Shown piece by piece: positions 36,456-45,542 of a stretch of 64,000 nucleotides of DNA. The stretch is from UBA9611 sp965237595 (GTDB taxonomy: Bacteria > Chloroflexota > Dehalococcoidia > Lucifugimonadales > UBA3495). The first letter of the stretch is position 1, and each line of letters begins with the position of its first letter. Both the position numbers and the translations under genes were made by a program. The DNA is taken from contig CBDEFY010000007.1 in assembly GCA_965237595.1 (NCBI GenBank), positions 372,001 through 436,000 of the forward strand. Direction: 5' to 3'. The notes under the pieces were generated by a model. That model searched no databases. It was not told where the DNA came from and saw only the letters and a program-made list of their open reading frames with translations.

Positions 36456-36506
36456 CAGATTCGCTTTGCCTTCATTAAAATTAGTGCCCGCAAATGTCGC
36501 AGCAAC

Positions 36507-37211
36507 TTATGCCATCAATTCTTCGATGGCCCGGTTCACGTCTTCGGGGCGTTCGGCCATGGGGAAATGCCCGGCCTGCTCCAGCTTGATGTACTTGGAG
36601 CCGGGCACTGCTTGGTGTATCTCCAGCTCGTATTCCGCTGGCTTGCCGGGGTCGTCCACACCCCGGACCAGCACCAACGGGGCCTTCAGTTCGCCGATAC
36701 GGTCTCGCACATCGAATTTGTCGATGGTCACTAGGTCGTAGTATTGGGACATGGGGCCCACTTTCATGTGACATTCAATCAGCCGTTCCCGCAGGTCCGG
36801 CTCGATGAACATCATCACGTGGCGCATGGCGTCCAGCCACTCCCGGTGGACCTTCTCATCCTTGGCGGCGTTGAGACGGAACTCCAGACTGCCCGGGGCC
36901 CGTTCCTTGGGCCGCATGGCGATGGTCATCAGCAACAGCCCGGCCACCTCGTCGGGATAATCCAGGGCGTATTGCAGCGCCACGCAGGCGCCCAACGTGA
37001 ACCCGACAAGCACTAGGTCCTTGGTCTGCCCGCCCTTGTGTAGCCAGTCCCGCAGCCATTGTGTGTAGTCTCCTACGCTGGACAGCGACTCGCCCTCCGG
37101 GTGCCCCGGCAGGTCTGGGGCCACGCTGCCGGGAAAGTGTTTCAACTGATGGTGATACCCCTCGGCACAACCGCCGGCTCCGGGTCCGTGTATGAAAACT
37201 AATTGGGACAT
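36507..37211 (-). CDS. Alpha/beta hydrolase with Thr at nucleophile elbow
   Basis: 234 residues. FIHGPGAGGCAEGYHHQLKH starts the fold; the elbow reads LVLVGFTLGACVALQYAL, where the usual G-H-S-x-G is G-F-T-L-G. LVLVRGVDDPGKPAEYE gives the Asp and QAGHFPMAERPEDV the His. The fold is clear, but the serine is a threonine, so activity may be reduced or non-hydrolytic. 26 bases separate it from the amidohydrolase gene upstream, suggesting one operon. Confidence 0.75.
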   Translation of the reverse strand: MSQLVFIHGPGAGGCAEGYHHQLKHFPGSVAPDLPGHPEGESLSSVGDYTQWLRDWLHKGGQTKDLVLVGFTLGACVALQYALDYPDEVAGLLLMTIAMRPKERAPGSLEFRLNAAKDEKVHREWLDAMRHVMMFIEPDLRERLIECHMKVGPMSQYYDLVTIDKFDVRDRIGELKAPLVLVRGVDDPGKPAEYELEIHQAVPGSKYIKLEQAGHFPMAERPEDVNRAIEELMA

Positions 37212-37237
37212 TCTTGTCTCCTAGTTCGGTTTCTGTA

Positions 37238-38617
37238 TCAAACCACCGGCCAGCGAGGCGGGAAGGACAAGCCGGTCCGGGCCAACATGTCTTCGCCGAT
37301 TCCCTGGACCTTCTGAATCAGCTCCCATTCGTCAACGAACAGCGGCTGGTGGTCCTCAACCACAATCCTGCCGTCCACCATCACGGTGTGGACGCTCCGG
37401 CCGTCGGCATTGTAGACCAGGTTGTTCACCGGGTTGAACAGGGTCTGCCATTCCACGCTCCGGGTGTCGAACAGCACCAGATCGGCCTTCTTGCCAGACT
37501 CCAAAGAGCCGATTTCGCCGTCCAGTCCCAGGGCCTTTGCCCCTTGGATGGTCGCCATCTCCAAGGCCGTCTCGGCGGGGATGGTCCGGGAATCCTGCCG
37601 TGCATCTTTGTACAGCACGGCAATCAGGTACATGGCCCGGTTGGTCTCCAACAGATTGGAGTTGTTGCCGGCGTCGGTGCCCAGACCCACGATCACGCCG
37701 GCGTCCAGCATCTCGGGCAGCAGCCCAGACTGGGTCATGCCAGCGCCGCCCTTGACCGCCGCCGTGGGGACCACTACCGCCCTAGTCCCCGTGCTGGCCA
37801 ACACCTCAACCTCGCTTTGGTCCAGGCCCAACATGTGGGACAGTGTCACGTTGGCGCCCAGGATTCCCAGCTTCTCCAGGTATTGCGTAGGCCGCATGCC
37901 GGATTCTTTGAGGCTGGTTTCCACGTAATGCTGGCCGTTGTTGTAGTGCAGGGTAAGTCCGGTGGCGTACCGGTCTGCCAGGCGTTTGCACCCAGTCAGC
38001 AACTCATCGGTGGCAAAGTTGGGGGAGAAAGGCATGGCCCAGGCCCGCACCCTGCCCTCCAACTGCCCGTCGAAGTCCCGTATGGTTGCTTCCACTGACT
38101 TGATGGCGGCGGCGGTGGACGAGACGGGCAGGTTCAGGGGATTGGGCTGGTCGGTTACGTGGGTGCCCACGATAATCCGGCATCCGGCTTGCTGGTAAGC
38201 ATCCAGGCACCGCTCAAGGTGCTTGGTGCTGCCGGGGTCCATGAAGGTGGTGGTGCCGTACTTCAGCAATTCGGTGATGCCCAGAAGGCTGGTGTGGTAT
38301 TCCTCGTCTTCGGTCATCACAGACTGGAGCTTGAACACGTTGGGCAGATAAGCAGAACCCAGGTCATCGGGGAAGATGCCCCTGGTGGCGTGGGCGTAAC
38401 TGATGTGCATGTGCCCGTTGCAGAATCCCGGGGTCACCACCATGTGCCGGGCGTCAATCACCCGGTCCGCCGGGACCTCTGCCAACTCTGCGGCCTTGCC
38501 GACTTGCACTATGCGCTGGCCTTGGACGACCAACGTCCCGTCGCGAATCATGCGGCGCTGAGGGTCCATGGTGATGATGAAACGGGCGCCTTCTATTTTC
38601 ACCGTGGCGTCCGGCAT
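37238..38617 (-). CDS. Amidohydrolase, ATZ/TRZ deaminase-like
   Basis: 459 residues. Metal-dependent amidohydrolase barrel: VVTPGFCNGHMHISYAHATR (His-x-His), VGTHVTDQP, LTLHYNNGQHYV, VTLSHMLGLDQ (His) and VGLGTDAGNNSNLLE (Asp), with the flanking beta-sandwich (VLFDTRSVEWQTLFNPVNNL). The group hydrolyses or deaminates heterocycles (chlorotriazines, S-adenosylhomocysteine, guanine-type compounds). Substrate unknown. Cytoplasmic. Confidence 0.85.
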   Translation of the reverse strand: MPDATVKIEGARFIITMDPQRRMIRDGTLVVQGQRIVQVGKAAELAEVPADRVIDARHMVVTPGFCNGHMHISYAHATRGIFPDDLGSAYLPNVFKLQSVMTEDEEYHTSLLGITELLKYGTTTFMDPGSTKHLERCLDAYQQAGCRIIVGTHVTDQPNPLNLPVSSTAAAIKSVEATIRDFDGQLEGRVRAWAMPFSPNFATDELLTGCKRLADRYATGLTLHYNNGQHYVETSLKESGMRPTQYLEKLGILGANVTLSHMLGLDQSEVEVLASTGTRAVVVPTAAVKGGAGMTQSGLLPEMLDAGVIVGLGTDAGNNSNLLETNRAMYLIAVLYKDARQDSRTIPAETALEMATIQGAKALGLDGEIGSLESGKKADLVLFDTRSVEWQTLFNPVNNLVYNADGRSVHTVMVDGRIVVEDHQPLFVDEWELIQKVQGIGEDMLARTGLSFPPRWPVV

Positions 38618-38754
38618 ATCAAGTGTCCTTTGGTAAGACCGGCCCGGAAGGATGGAGTATTATACCGCGCCGGACTGGGGCGGGCCGTCTGTTGACCGCC
38701 CCGCCCCGCCCGCATATCATGCTGGAGACATTTCGGCGCACCCTGTAGAGCAAC

Positions 38755-40158
38755 ATGAATAAATCCGACATACCTTTCCTCAGCGCATCGGAGCTGTCCA
38801 GGCTGATTGCCGGCAAGGAAGTCTCCCCCGTGGAAGCGGCGGAAGCCTACCTGGAGCGCATCGAATCGCTGGACGGCACACTCCGCGCCTACGTAACTGT
38901 GACCGCCGAAGCAGCCCTTGAGGCCGCCAAAAGGGCGGAACAAGAAATCGCCCAAGGCAACCACCGGGGCCCCATGCACGGCGTCCCCGTTGCCGTTAAG
39001 GACCAGATCTACACCAAAGGAATCCGGACCACCGGCGGTTCTCCGGTGTTCAACGACTTTGTTCCCACTGAAGACGCCACAGTCATAGCCAACCTGAAAG
39101 CGGCCGGGGCCGTGCTGCTGGGTAAACTCAACATGACCGAGTTCGCCACCACCGGCCTGTCCCACCAGTTCGACCCGCCGCGGAACCCCTGGGACCTGGA
39201 ACGGTCGACGGGAGGCTCCAGCAGCGGCTCGGGGGGCGCCACGGCCGCCTTTTTATGCGGGTCTGCCCTGGGGGAAGACACGGGAGGTTCGGTGCGCTTT
39301 CCGGCCGCCTGGTGCGGCCTGGCTGGGATCCGGCCAACCTGGGGACGGGTCAGCCGCTACGGGGTCATGCCCGGCGTCCGGTCCATGGACACCATCGGCC
39401 CCCTGGGAAGAACCGTAGAGGACTGCGCCATAACCCTGGCGGCGATTGCGGGTCACGACCCCAAGGACAGGCTGACCAGTAAAGAGCCGGTCCCCGACTA
39501 CCGGGGCGGTCTCACCGGCGATGTCAAAGGCCTCAGATTGGGTATCGTCCGGGAGCTCCTCTACACCGATCTGGTGGAAGAAGAGGTCCGGCATTCAGTC
39601 CTGGCCGCCGCCAGCACTCTGGCGGAAATGGGGGCTCAGGTGGAGGAATTATCGGTGCCGCTGGCGGCCAACGCCGGGACCATCTCCGGCGCCATCAGGG
39701 TGGAGGCCCCGGTAACCTATCGGGATTTGGTCCGCGACCGCCCCAGGGACATCGCCCACGACAACCGCATCGGCTACATGGTGGGCAGCATTATGCCAGC
39801 GTCTTACTACTACAAGGGCCTGCGCCTCAGGTCCCTGATTCGTGACCAAGTATTGGAAGCCCTTGGCAGCGTGGATATATTATTGTCTCCGACCACCGGG
39901 GTGGCCGCCCAACTGCTGGAACCGGACCCGGTTATCGACGGTAAGGGTAAGGGCAACCGGATCCCCTGGCTGCTGACCACCACCTTTAGCTTGGCAAACG
40001 TCCCGGCCTTGAGCGTGCCCTGCGGCTTCACCGCCACGGGTCTGCCCATCGCCCTCCAGATCGCGGGGCGGCCCTTTGACGAGAGCACGGTATTGCGGGC
40101 CGGCCATGCTTATGAGCAAAATACCGACTGGCATTCCCGTAGGCCACCCAACATTTAA
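38755..40158 (+). CDS. Amidase signature family protein (GatA-like)
   Basis: 467 residues. The Ser-cisSer-Lys triad is visible: Lys82 in VPVAVKDQIYTKG, the cis-Ser in STGGSSSGSGGA (about 155-156) and nucleophile Ser179 in GEDTGGSVRFPAAWCGL. C-terminal NVPALSVPCGFTATGLPIAL is conserved. It could be the A subunit of the tRNA amidotransferase, but no gatB or gatC is nearby and the surroundings are catabolic, so a stand-alone amidase is more likely. Divergent from the amidohydrolase, 137 bases apart. Confidence 0.85.
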   Translation: MNKSDIPFLSASELSRLIAGKEVSPVEAAEAYLERIESLDGTLRAYVTVTAEAALEAAKRAEQEIAQGNHRGPMHGVPVAVKDQIYTKGIRTTGGSPVFNDFVPTEDATVIANLKAAGAVLLGKLNMTEFATTGLSHQFDPPRNPWDLERSTGGSSSGSGGATAAFLCGSALGEDTGGSVRFPAAWCGLAGIRPTWGRVSRYGVMPGVRSMDTIGPLGRTVEDCAITLAAIAGHDPKDRLTSKEPVPDYRGGLTGDVKGLRLGIVRELLYTDLVEEEVRHSVLAAASTLAEMGAQVEELSVPLAANAGTISGAIRVEAPVTYRDLVRDRPRDIAHDNRIGYMVGSIMPASYYYKGLRLRSLIRDQVLEALGSVDILLSPTTGVAAQLLEPDPVIDGKGKGNRIPWLLTTTFSLANVPALSVPCGFTATGLPIALQIAGRPFDESTVLRAGHAYEQNTDWHSRRPPNI

Positions 40159-40233
40159 ATGGACTCCATTACAGTTCAAAGTTCGCCGACCTATCGGATT
40201 GCCCTTTTCCTGGCATTGTGAGAGATTTGACGG

Positions 40234-41205
40234 GTGCCTAGCAAGCTCGACGTAATAGCATCGCTGGAAGGCCTGGTGGTCATACGCGACGACCGGCTAC
40301 CGGTGCGGCGGATCCCCCTGCGGGAGAAGCCGCTGCAGCGTTACGTGCTTCCCTACCGGGGCCTGTTGGGCCTGGTTTTGATTTGCATCGCTTGGCCATT
40401 GTCTTGGACGCAGGATGGGTCCGGCCTCCAGTACACCTTCTTCCCTCTGTGGCTGGGCTTCATCCTCTGCGTCGACGGTCTGGTTCTGCGGCGCACTGGG
40501 ACTTCGCTGATTGTCCGCAGCCCCAAGATCATGGCGGCGATGTTCATTGTCGCCATGCCCTATTGGTGGGCGTTCGAAAGCATCAACCAGGTAACTCAGA
40601 ACTGGGTCTACATCGGATCGGAAGAAAACATTAACCTGTTCGACTACCTGGAATCATCACTGGCATTTTCGGTGGTCATACCCGCGGTATTCGAGGTTTC
40701 CGAACTCATCGGTTCCTTTGGTTTCATCAAGCGCTTCACTGGTCTGACGGCCCTGGTCTTAACCCGGAGTCAGGTCATGTTCATAGCGTTCCTTGGCCTG
40801 TTGTCTCTGGCCGCTCTGCTGATTTGGCCGGCGTACCTGTTCCCCATCACCTGGTTGTGTCTGTTCTTCATCTTCGACCCCATCAACCATCTCACAGGCA
40901 GGCCCAGCATAGTTTCTCAAGTGAGGAATGGCGATTGGCGGCTGGTCATCGCTTTTGCCCTCGGCGCCTTGGTCTGCGGGTTCTTCTGGGAGATGTGGAA
41001 CAACGAGGCGTCGGTCAGTTGGGAGTACAACATCGGGTATCTCGATTTTGCCCGAATCTTCCAGATGCCTCTGCTGGGGTACGGCGGATACCTGCCCTTC
41101 GGTCTGGAGACCTATGCCGTATTCCACTTCGCCGCCGGCCTGCTCGGCTGGTCCTCCGACGCCCAGGTTCCCGTTAACGGGGACGTCCCAGTCTCCCCAG
41201 ACTGA
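40234..41205 (+). CDS. Polytopic membrane protein of unknown function
   Basis: 323 residues, GTG start. About seven or eight hydrophobic segments, among them YRGLLGLVLICIAWPLSW, YTFFPLWLGFILCVDGLVL, VMFIAFLGLLSLAALLIWPA and LVIAFALGALVCGFFWEMW. The conserved-looking loops FFIFDPINHLTGRPS and GYLPFGLETYAVFHF lie at membrane edges. I do not recognise the family, and no transporter signature is evident. The N-terminus (30 residues) is soluble. Confidence 0.6.
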   Translation: MPSKLDVIASLEGLVVIRDDRLPVRRIPLREKPLQRYVLPYRGLLGLVLICIAWPLSWTQDGSGLQYTFFPLWLGFILCVDGLVLRRTGTSLIVRSPKIMAAMFIVAMPYWWAFESINQVTQNWVYIGSEENINLFDYLESSLAFSVVIPAVFEVSELIGSFGFIKRFTGLTALVLTRSQVMFIAFLGLLSLAALLIWPAYLFPITWLCLFFIFDPINHLTGRPSIVSQVRNGDWRLVIAFALGALVCGFFWEMWNNEASVSWEYNIGYLDFARIFQMPLLGYGGYLPFGLETYAVFHFAAGLLGWSSDAQVPVNGDVPVSPD

Positions 41206-41384
41206 CTCCAGAATTGTCGTTTCGGTCCTGTTCCTTTCCTCTAAAGGCAATTGATAAAGGCGAGTGAGCCGGGCAAGATTCTTGTACCACTTGCCGACGC
41301 CGGTGTATCCTTGCTCCAACCGCAAGGGTTCACGCCACTCAGTCTGACCCGGAGCAACATCACGCCACTACAGGAGACCAACAG

Positions 41385-42467
41385 ATGAAGTTTGGAATCT
41401 TCACCATCGTTCCTTGGCACGAGAGCAAAGGGCAACAGCAGTCTCTCGACGAAGCCCTAGAACAAATCGAACTGGCCGACCAGCTTGGTATCGACGAGGT
41501 CTGGCTGGGAGAGCACCGTTTCTCCCGGCATGGGCTGCTATCGGGCATCTGGTCCTTCGCTGGCTTGGTTACCGGCAGGACCAAGCAAATCCGCATCGGC
41601 ACCGCGGTCGTGGTGCTGCCCTTGCACAACCCAATCTTGGTGGCTGAAGAAGCCGCGATGATTGACGTCATCAGCGGAGGGCGCCTCAACCTGGGCATCG
41701 GGGCCGGGTACCAGCGCCAGGAGTTCGACGGCATCGGTGTGGACATCAACGAAAGCCGCGAACGGTTCTATGAGGCAGTCGATGTCATCCGCAAAGCTTG
41801 GACCGAAGAGACCCTCACCTACCACGGCAAGTTCACCAACGTGGACGACCTATGGGTCCTGCCCAAGCCTTTGCAGCAACCGCATCCGCCCCTGTTCCAG
41901 GCCGTGAGCACCTCCCCGGCCAGCATCGACTTCGCCGCCAAGAACCAGATCCAGGTCATCGCTGGCGGTCCCACCGACATCCTGGGGCAGGCGCCTCAGG
42001 TGGTGCGGTCCTGGCGGGAGAAGATGGAGGAGTACGGACACCCCCACGAACATCTCGACCCGCCCATGTCCAAGGGCATCTACGTGGCGCCGACCATGGA
42101 AGAAGCCGAGCGCGACGCCGCGGAATTGCAGAATTTCTCTTCGCGCATCCTGCGGTCCGAGGGCAATAACGGCCTGATCGGGTTGCCCATCGACAAGGAT
42201 GGGAACATACCTCCGGGTTACGAGCACTGGGCCAACCGGCAGAACGACCGGGACCGTCGCGACGACCCGGGCCACGCCGGCCTGCCGCCACTCGTGGGAA
42301 CGCCTGAGGTGGTGGCCGAGCGGCTGACAGCGACTCAGGAGGCCGGCATCAACCACGTGTTTGGCAACTTCGGGTTCCCCGGCTTGCCCCACGAGAAAGT
42401 GTTGCGGTCCATCGAACTCTTCGCCAAAGAAGTGATGCCCCACTTCCGTGAAGTGCCGGTAGCCTAA
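41385..42467 (+). CDS. LLM-class flavin-dependent oxidoreductase
   Basis: 360 residues. Bacterial luciferase-like barrel: MKFGIFTIVPWHESKGQQQS, LGIDEVWLGEHRFSRHGLLS, KQIRIGTAVVVLPLHNPILV, GRLNLGIGAGYQRQEFDGIG and LVGTPEVVAERLTATQEAG. Distinct from the LLM enzyme at 29937 (alkanal monooxygenase alpha-like group). Oxidises an unknown small molecule with reduced flavin. ATG start; ACAGGAGACC 5 bases upstream serves as ribosome site. Monocistronic. Confidence 0.88.
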   Translation: MKFGIFTIVPWHESKGQQQSLDEALEQIELADQLGIDEVWLGEHRFSRHGLLSGIWSFAGLVTGRTKQIRIGTAVVVLPLHNPILVAEEAAMIDVISGGRLNLGIGAGYQRQEFDGIGVDINESRERFYEAVDVIRKAWTEETLTYHGKFTNVDDLWVLPKPLQQPHPPLFQAVSTSPASIDFAAKNQIQVIAGGPTDILGQAPQVVRSWREKMEEYGHPHEHLDPPMSKGIYVAPTMEEAERDAAELQNFSSRILRSEGNNGLIGLPIDKDGNIPPGYEHWANRQNDRDRRDDPGHAGLPPLVGTPEVVAERLTATQEAGINHVFGNFGFPGLPHEKVLRSIELFAKEVMPHFREVPVA

Positions 42468-42498
42468 CGAATCCCTACTCTACGAACAAAAATTTAAT

Positions 42499-42675
42499 AT
42501 GAGTCATCCCGGAGTTTGACTCGTGAGAACATTCTGTGGCACTCACCACGTCGAAGGCGGCGCTGCCCATGTTCAATGGCAGACCGCCGCCCACGTGCTT
42601 TCAGTATTTTTGTCTCTATCCTTCGTCTCTGGCATCCATCCACAAAATCCGGCCACAAAATCCGGGATGACTCAT
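42499..42675. repeat. 177-bp non-coding segment with 15-bp terminal inverted repeats
   Basis: ATGAGTCATCCCGGA at 42499-42513 is the exact complement of 42661-42675. No ORF lies inside. Size and ends look like a MITE or a solo remnant of an insertion element. I see no clear target duplication. The rest of the gap to 42840 has no recognisable feature. Confidence 0.5.
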
Positions 42676-43741
42676 GTTTGAAGCCATGCAACGGGCGTAG
42701 GCACAAGTTTGTTACCTGCCGTGTTCCGCCCAGACCACGTTTCGGCTCCCGGAAATCGCTTGCCATCCAACAGGGCGGATTGGAAACCCACACCTACGAT
42801 TGTCAACTAGCTTTCGCCGGAGCGTCGGAGGGAGGGACTGCTAGTCCACCGGCCCACCCAGGGGTGTGGTGGGGCCCTCGCAGGTCAGGAATCTGCCGTA
42901 GCCCGGTTGCTGCTCCAACCGTCCTTGGTTCAGCAGCACCTGTCCCCGCAGCAGGGTCATCCACGGCCCGCCGCTCACCCGCCAGCCTTCAAACAGGGTA
43001 TATCCGGCTTTGCTGTGGTGGTCCTTGGCGGTGACCACCCGGTCCCCCGCAGGGTCCAGTATCAGCAGATCGGCGTCGGACCCCGCTTGAATCACGCCCT
43101 TCCGGGGATACAGGCCGAAGATCCGCGCCAGGTTCTCCGACATCACCCTGGCCAGCCACCAGATGGGGAAGCCCCGCTTCACCACGCCTTCGCTGTACAT
43201 CAGTGGGGCCACGGTCTCGATGCCGGGGGAACCAAAGGGCACCGAAGCCCCGTCGGGGTTTACGAATATGTTGTCCCAGCCCGGCTTTTTCAGTTCCTCA
43301 GGGTGGGGCGAATGGTCGCTGCCCACCAGGGAGATCTGGCCCTGCCTCAAGCCGTTCCACAGGGCGTCCCTATCGGGCCCGTCTTCGGGCCGGAGGGGAG
43401 GCCCGATCTTGGCCATCGGCCCGGATTTCGCCATCTCGGCGTCCGACAACAACAGGTATTGGGGACAGGTCTCGGGCCAGCTTGATCCGCTCCAGGCCCA
43501 ATTGAGTGCTCAAGTGCACCACATAGGTGGGACAGCCGGTGGCGGCGCCCATCTTGATGGCCCGGTTGACCGCCTCTTCCTCCGCCCAGTCGGGACAAGC
43601 TGTGGGAAAGTCCTCCGGATGGGTGTGGCCCTCTGCGATGAGTTTGTTCTCCAGGTACTCGATGATGTTGCCTCTCTCGCAGTGGAGCTGTAGCACACCC
43701 CCACCCTTGGCCACCATCTCCATGGCGTTGCAGATGTAATC

Positions 43742-45486
43742 CTGAATTTCCCAGATCAACCTGATTTCCCTGAACCGGTGTCATCCTGTGCGGCGGGAAC
43801 TATAGTACGGTATCCTGAGCGCGTCAACTGCGCTCCGATTCACTCAATTGCTCCACTCTCATAGGATATCCATCGTCCTAACGAGCGTAGAAATTCCAAA
43901 TCCTCTGCCCTTGCCCAAGCGTCTCCCTCGTGGCGGCCCATTTACTCTTGACGACCCCATAACTGTCCTAAATACCGGTGCTCTCAAAGCAAGCTAGCCA
44001 GGTGCCAGCCGAAGCCGGCTGATCCGTTCTAGTATCCCGGTGAGCATTTCCCTGGTCACCAGCACCTCGGCAAGCTGAAACACCATCCTCCTGGCATGGC
44101 GTACCAGTCGCCCACCCGTCTTGATCAGCCTAGTCTGAAGACTGGTCAGAGTCCAATGCTTCATATCCTCCGGCAAAGCCAACCTTCTCATGAAGTTTCC
44201 CAGATTGTACGCCAGAACGAACAGCCATAGCCTCGCCTGGTTGGCCACGAACTTGTGACAGGACAGTCTGGTCCAGTTCAGGGCGTACTTGCCCTCCTTG
44301 ATCCACTGCTCCGCTGTGCCACGGCCATTGTAAAAGCGGACTATGCCTTTGGGTGGATAGCTCAGGTTGGTCACGATGAAGCCTACCCTGGGAAATAACT
44401 CCCCCTGATGCCACTCCACCTTGGCTACTACTCGCCGGGAAATACTCCAGCTCTGGGCCTGGTAAGTGAAGTCGTAGTAGGAGACGATCGGCCTCCTGGA
44501 AGACCAGTCGGCAGGTCGTACCAGCAGGTGCGCGATTTCTCTCTGAAGTACCGCGTTAGCTGAAAGCCGGATGGCGTACCCAATCATCTCTTGTTCCAAG
44601 TACTCGTACACCTCTGGCTTGCCAAAGGCGGCATCACCCCGGAACAACAGCCGCCGTCCCTTCCTCTGGTATCTTTTCACCACCGGCTCAAGGAGTTCCT
44701 GCCAGCCCTCGGCGCTATGGACGTTGCCGGGGCGTAGCACTCGCTCCTTCACAATCGCCGAACTGGTTGAATAGAAAAGAGGGGATGATAGCAGACACAC
44801 TCGAAGTGCCCATTGTAGGCGGCACCCTCCTGATGGCCATGCACTGGACTCTCCGAGCTGTCCATGTCCAGAATCACTCGCTGGTGTGGAGTATGGGCCA
44901 TAGCATCTTCCACCCATTGGGGATTCATTCGTGCCAGCCCCTGCAGGTTGTCCTGTTGGGTCAGAGTTTCAGTTTCAAAGCGGCTCACGGTGTTGGTGCT
45001 GGCGGCGTTCCGGTCTGATCCTTGCCAGCCCACGACGACTCTCATGGCTGGGTCTTGGGAAAGGCGTTCGGCATCATTGGTGTCATCGTAGCCGGCCATG
45101 GGCGGCTGTAGATGGACTGTCTGAGCAGCGGGACGAGGTGGTGTCGGATGTTGCGACCGGAGCGGCTTTCCTGGAGATAGTCGGCAGCAATATGGGTAAG
45201 GCCCAGGGCATCATCCAGCTCTCGAATGGGCAAGAGTCCGGCATCGGAAGTGATGGTGGCACCGTGAAACTCCAGACGGACTTTGGGGTTGAACTGGAGC
45301 CGGAGAGGGGTTTTGTCGCCGTCACCCATCAGGTGCCTCCGGGTTGTTACGCTATCTGAAGAATCTTACTATTCTAATGAATGTATTATAGCCGAGATGT
45401 TGGTGAAAAGTTCATGAGACGACTACAAAAGCAAGAACGTTGCCTATATACCGCATCACACTGTTATCCTAACTGGGAAATATGGG
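43742..45486 (-). mobile_element. IS1380-family element, copy 1
   Basis: About 1,745 bp. Ends are imperfect inverted repeats (CCTGAATTTCCCAG at the left; complement CCCATATTTCCCAG at the right) flanked by the 5-bp duplication GTAAT (43737-43741 and 45487-45491). It carries one transposase gene that is frameshifted. Together with copy 2 it sits in the amidohydrolase gene, in the same orientation. Confidence 0.88.
43994..45329 (-). pseudogene. IS1380 transposase, copy 1, frameshifted
   Basis: Three pieces in different frames: LRLQFNPKVRLEFHGATITS (N-terminus), VILDMDSSESPVHGHQEGAA (first Asp region), then LLFRGDAAFGKPEVYEYLEQ (second Asp) and RFYNGRGTAEQWIKEGKYAL (catalytic Glu) to the normal end. 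Breaks: extra bases near 45098 relative to copy 2, and a lesion in the run near 44775. The C-terminal half is better preserved than in copy 2. Confidence 0.85.
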
Positions 45487-45542
45487 GTAATCGTCGTCGC
45501 ACATCCGCCCCGGCCGCTTCTTGTAGGTCATGAACATCTTGA

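Noticed and set aside
38755..40158. Calling the amidase gatA
   Set aside because: The signature fits, but there is no gatB or gatC and the context is catabolic; the specific name is not supported.
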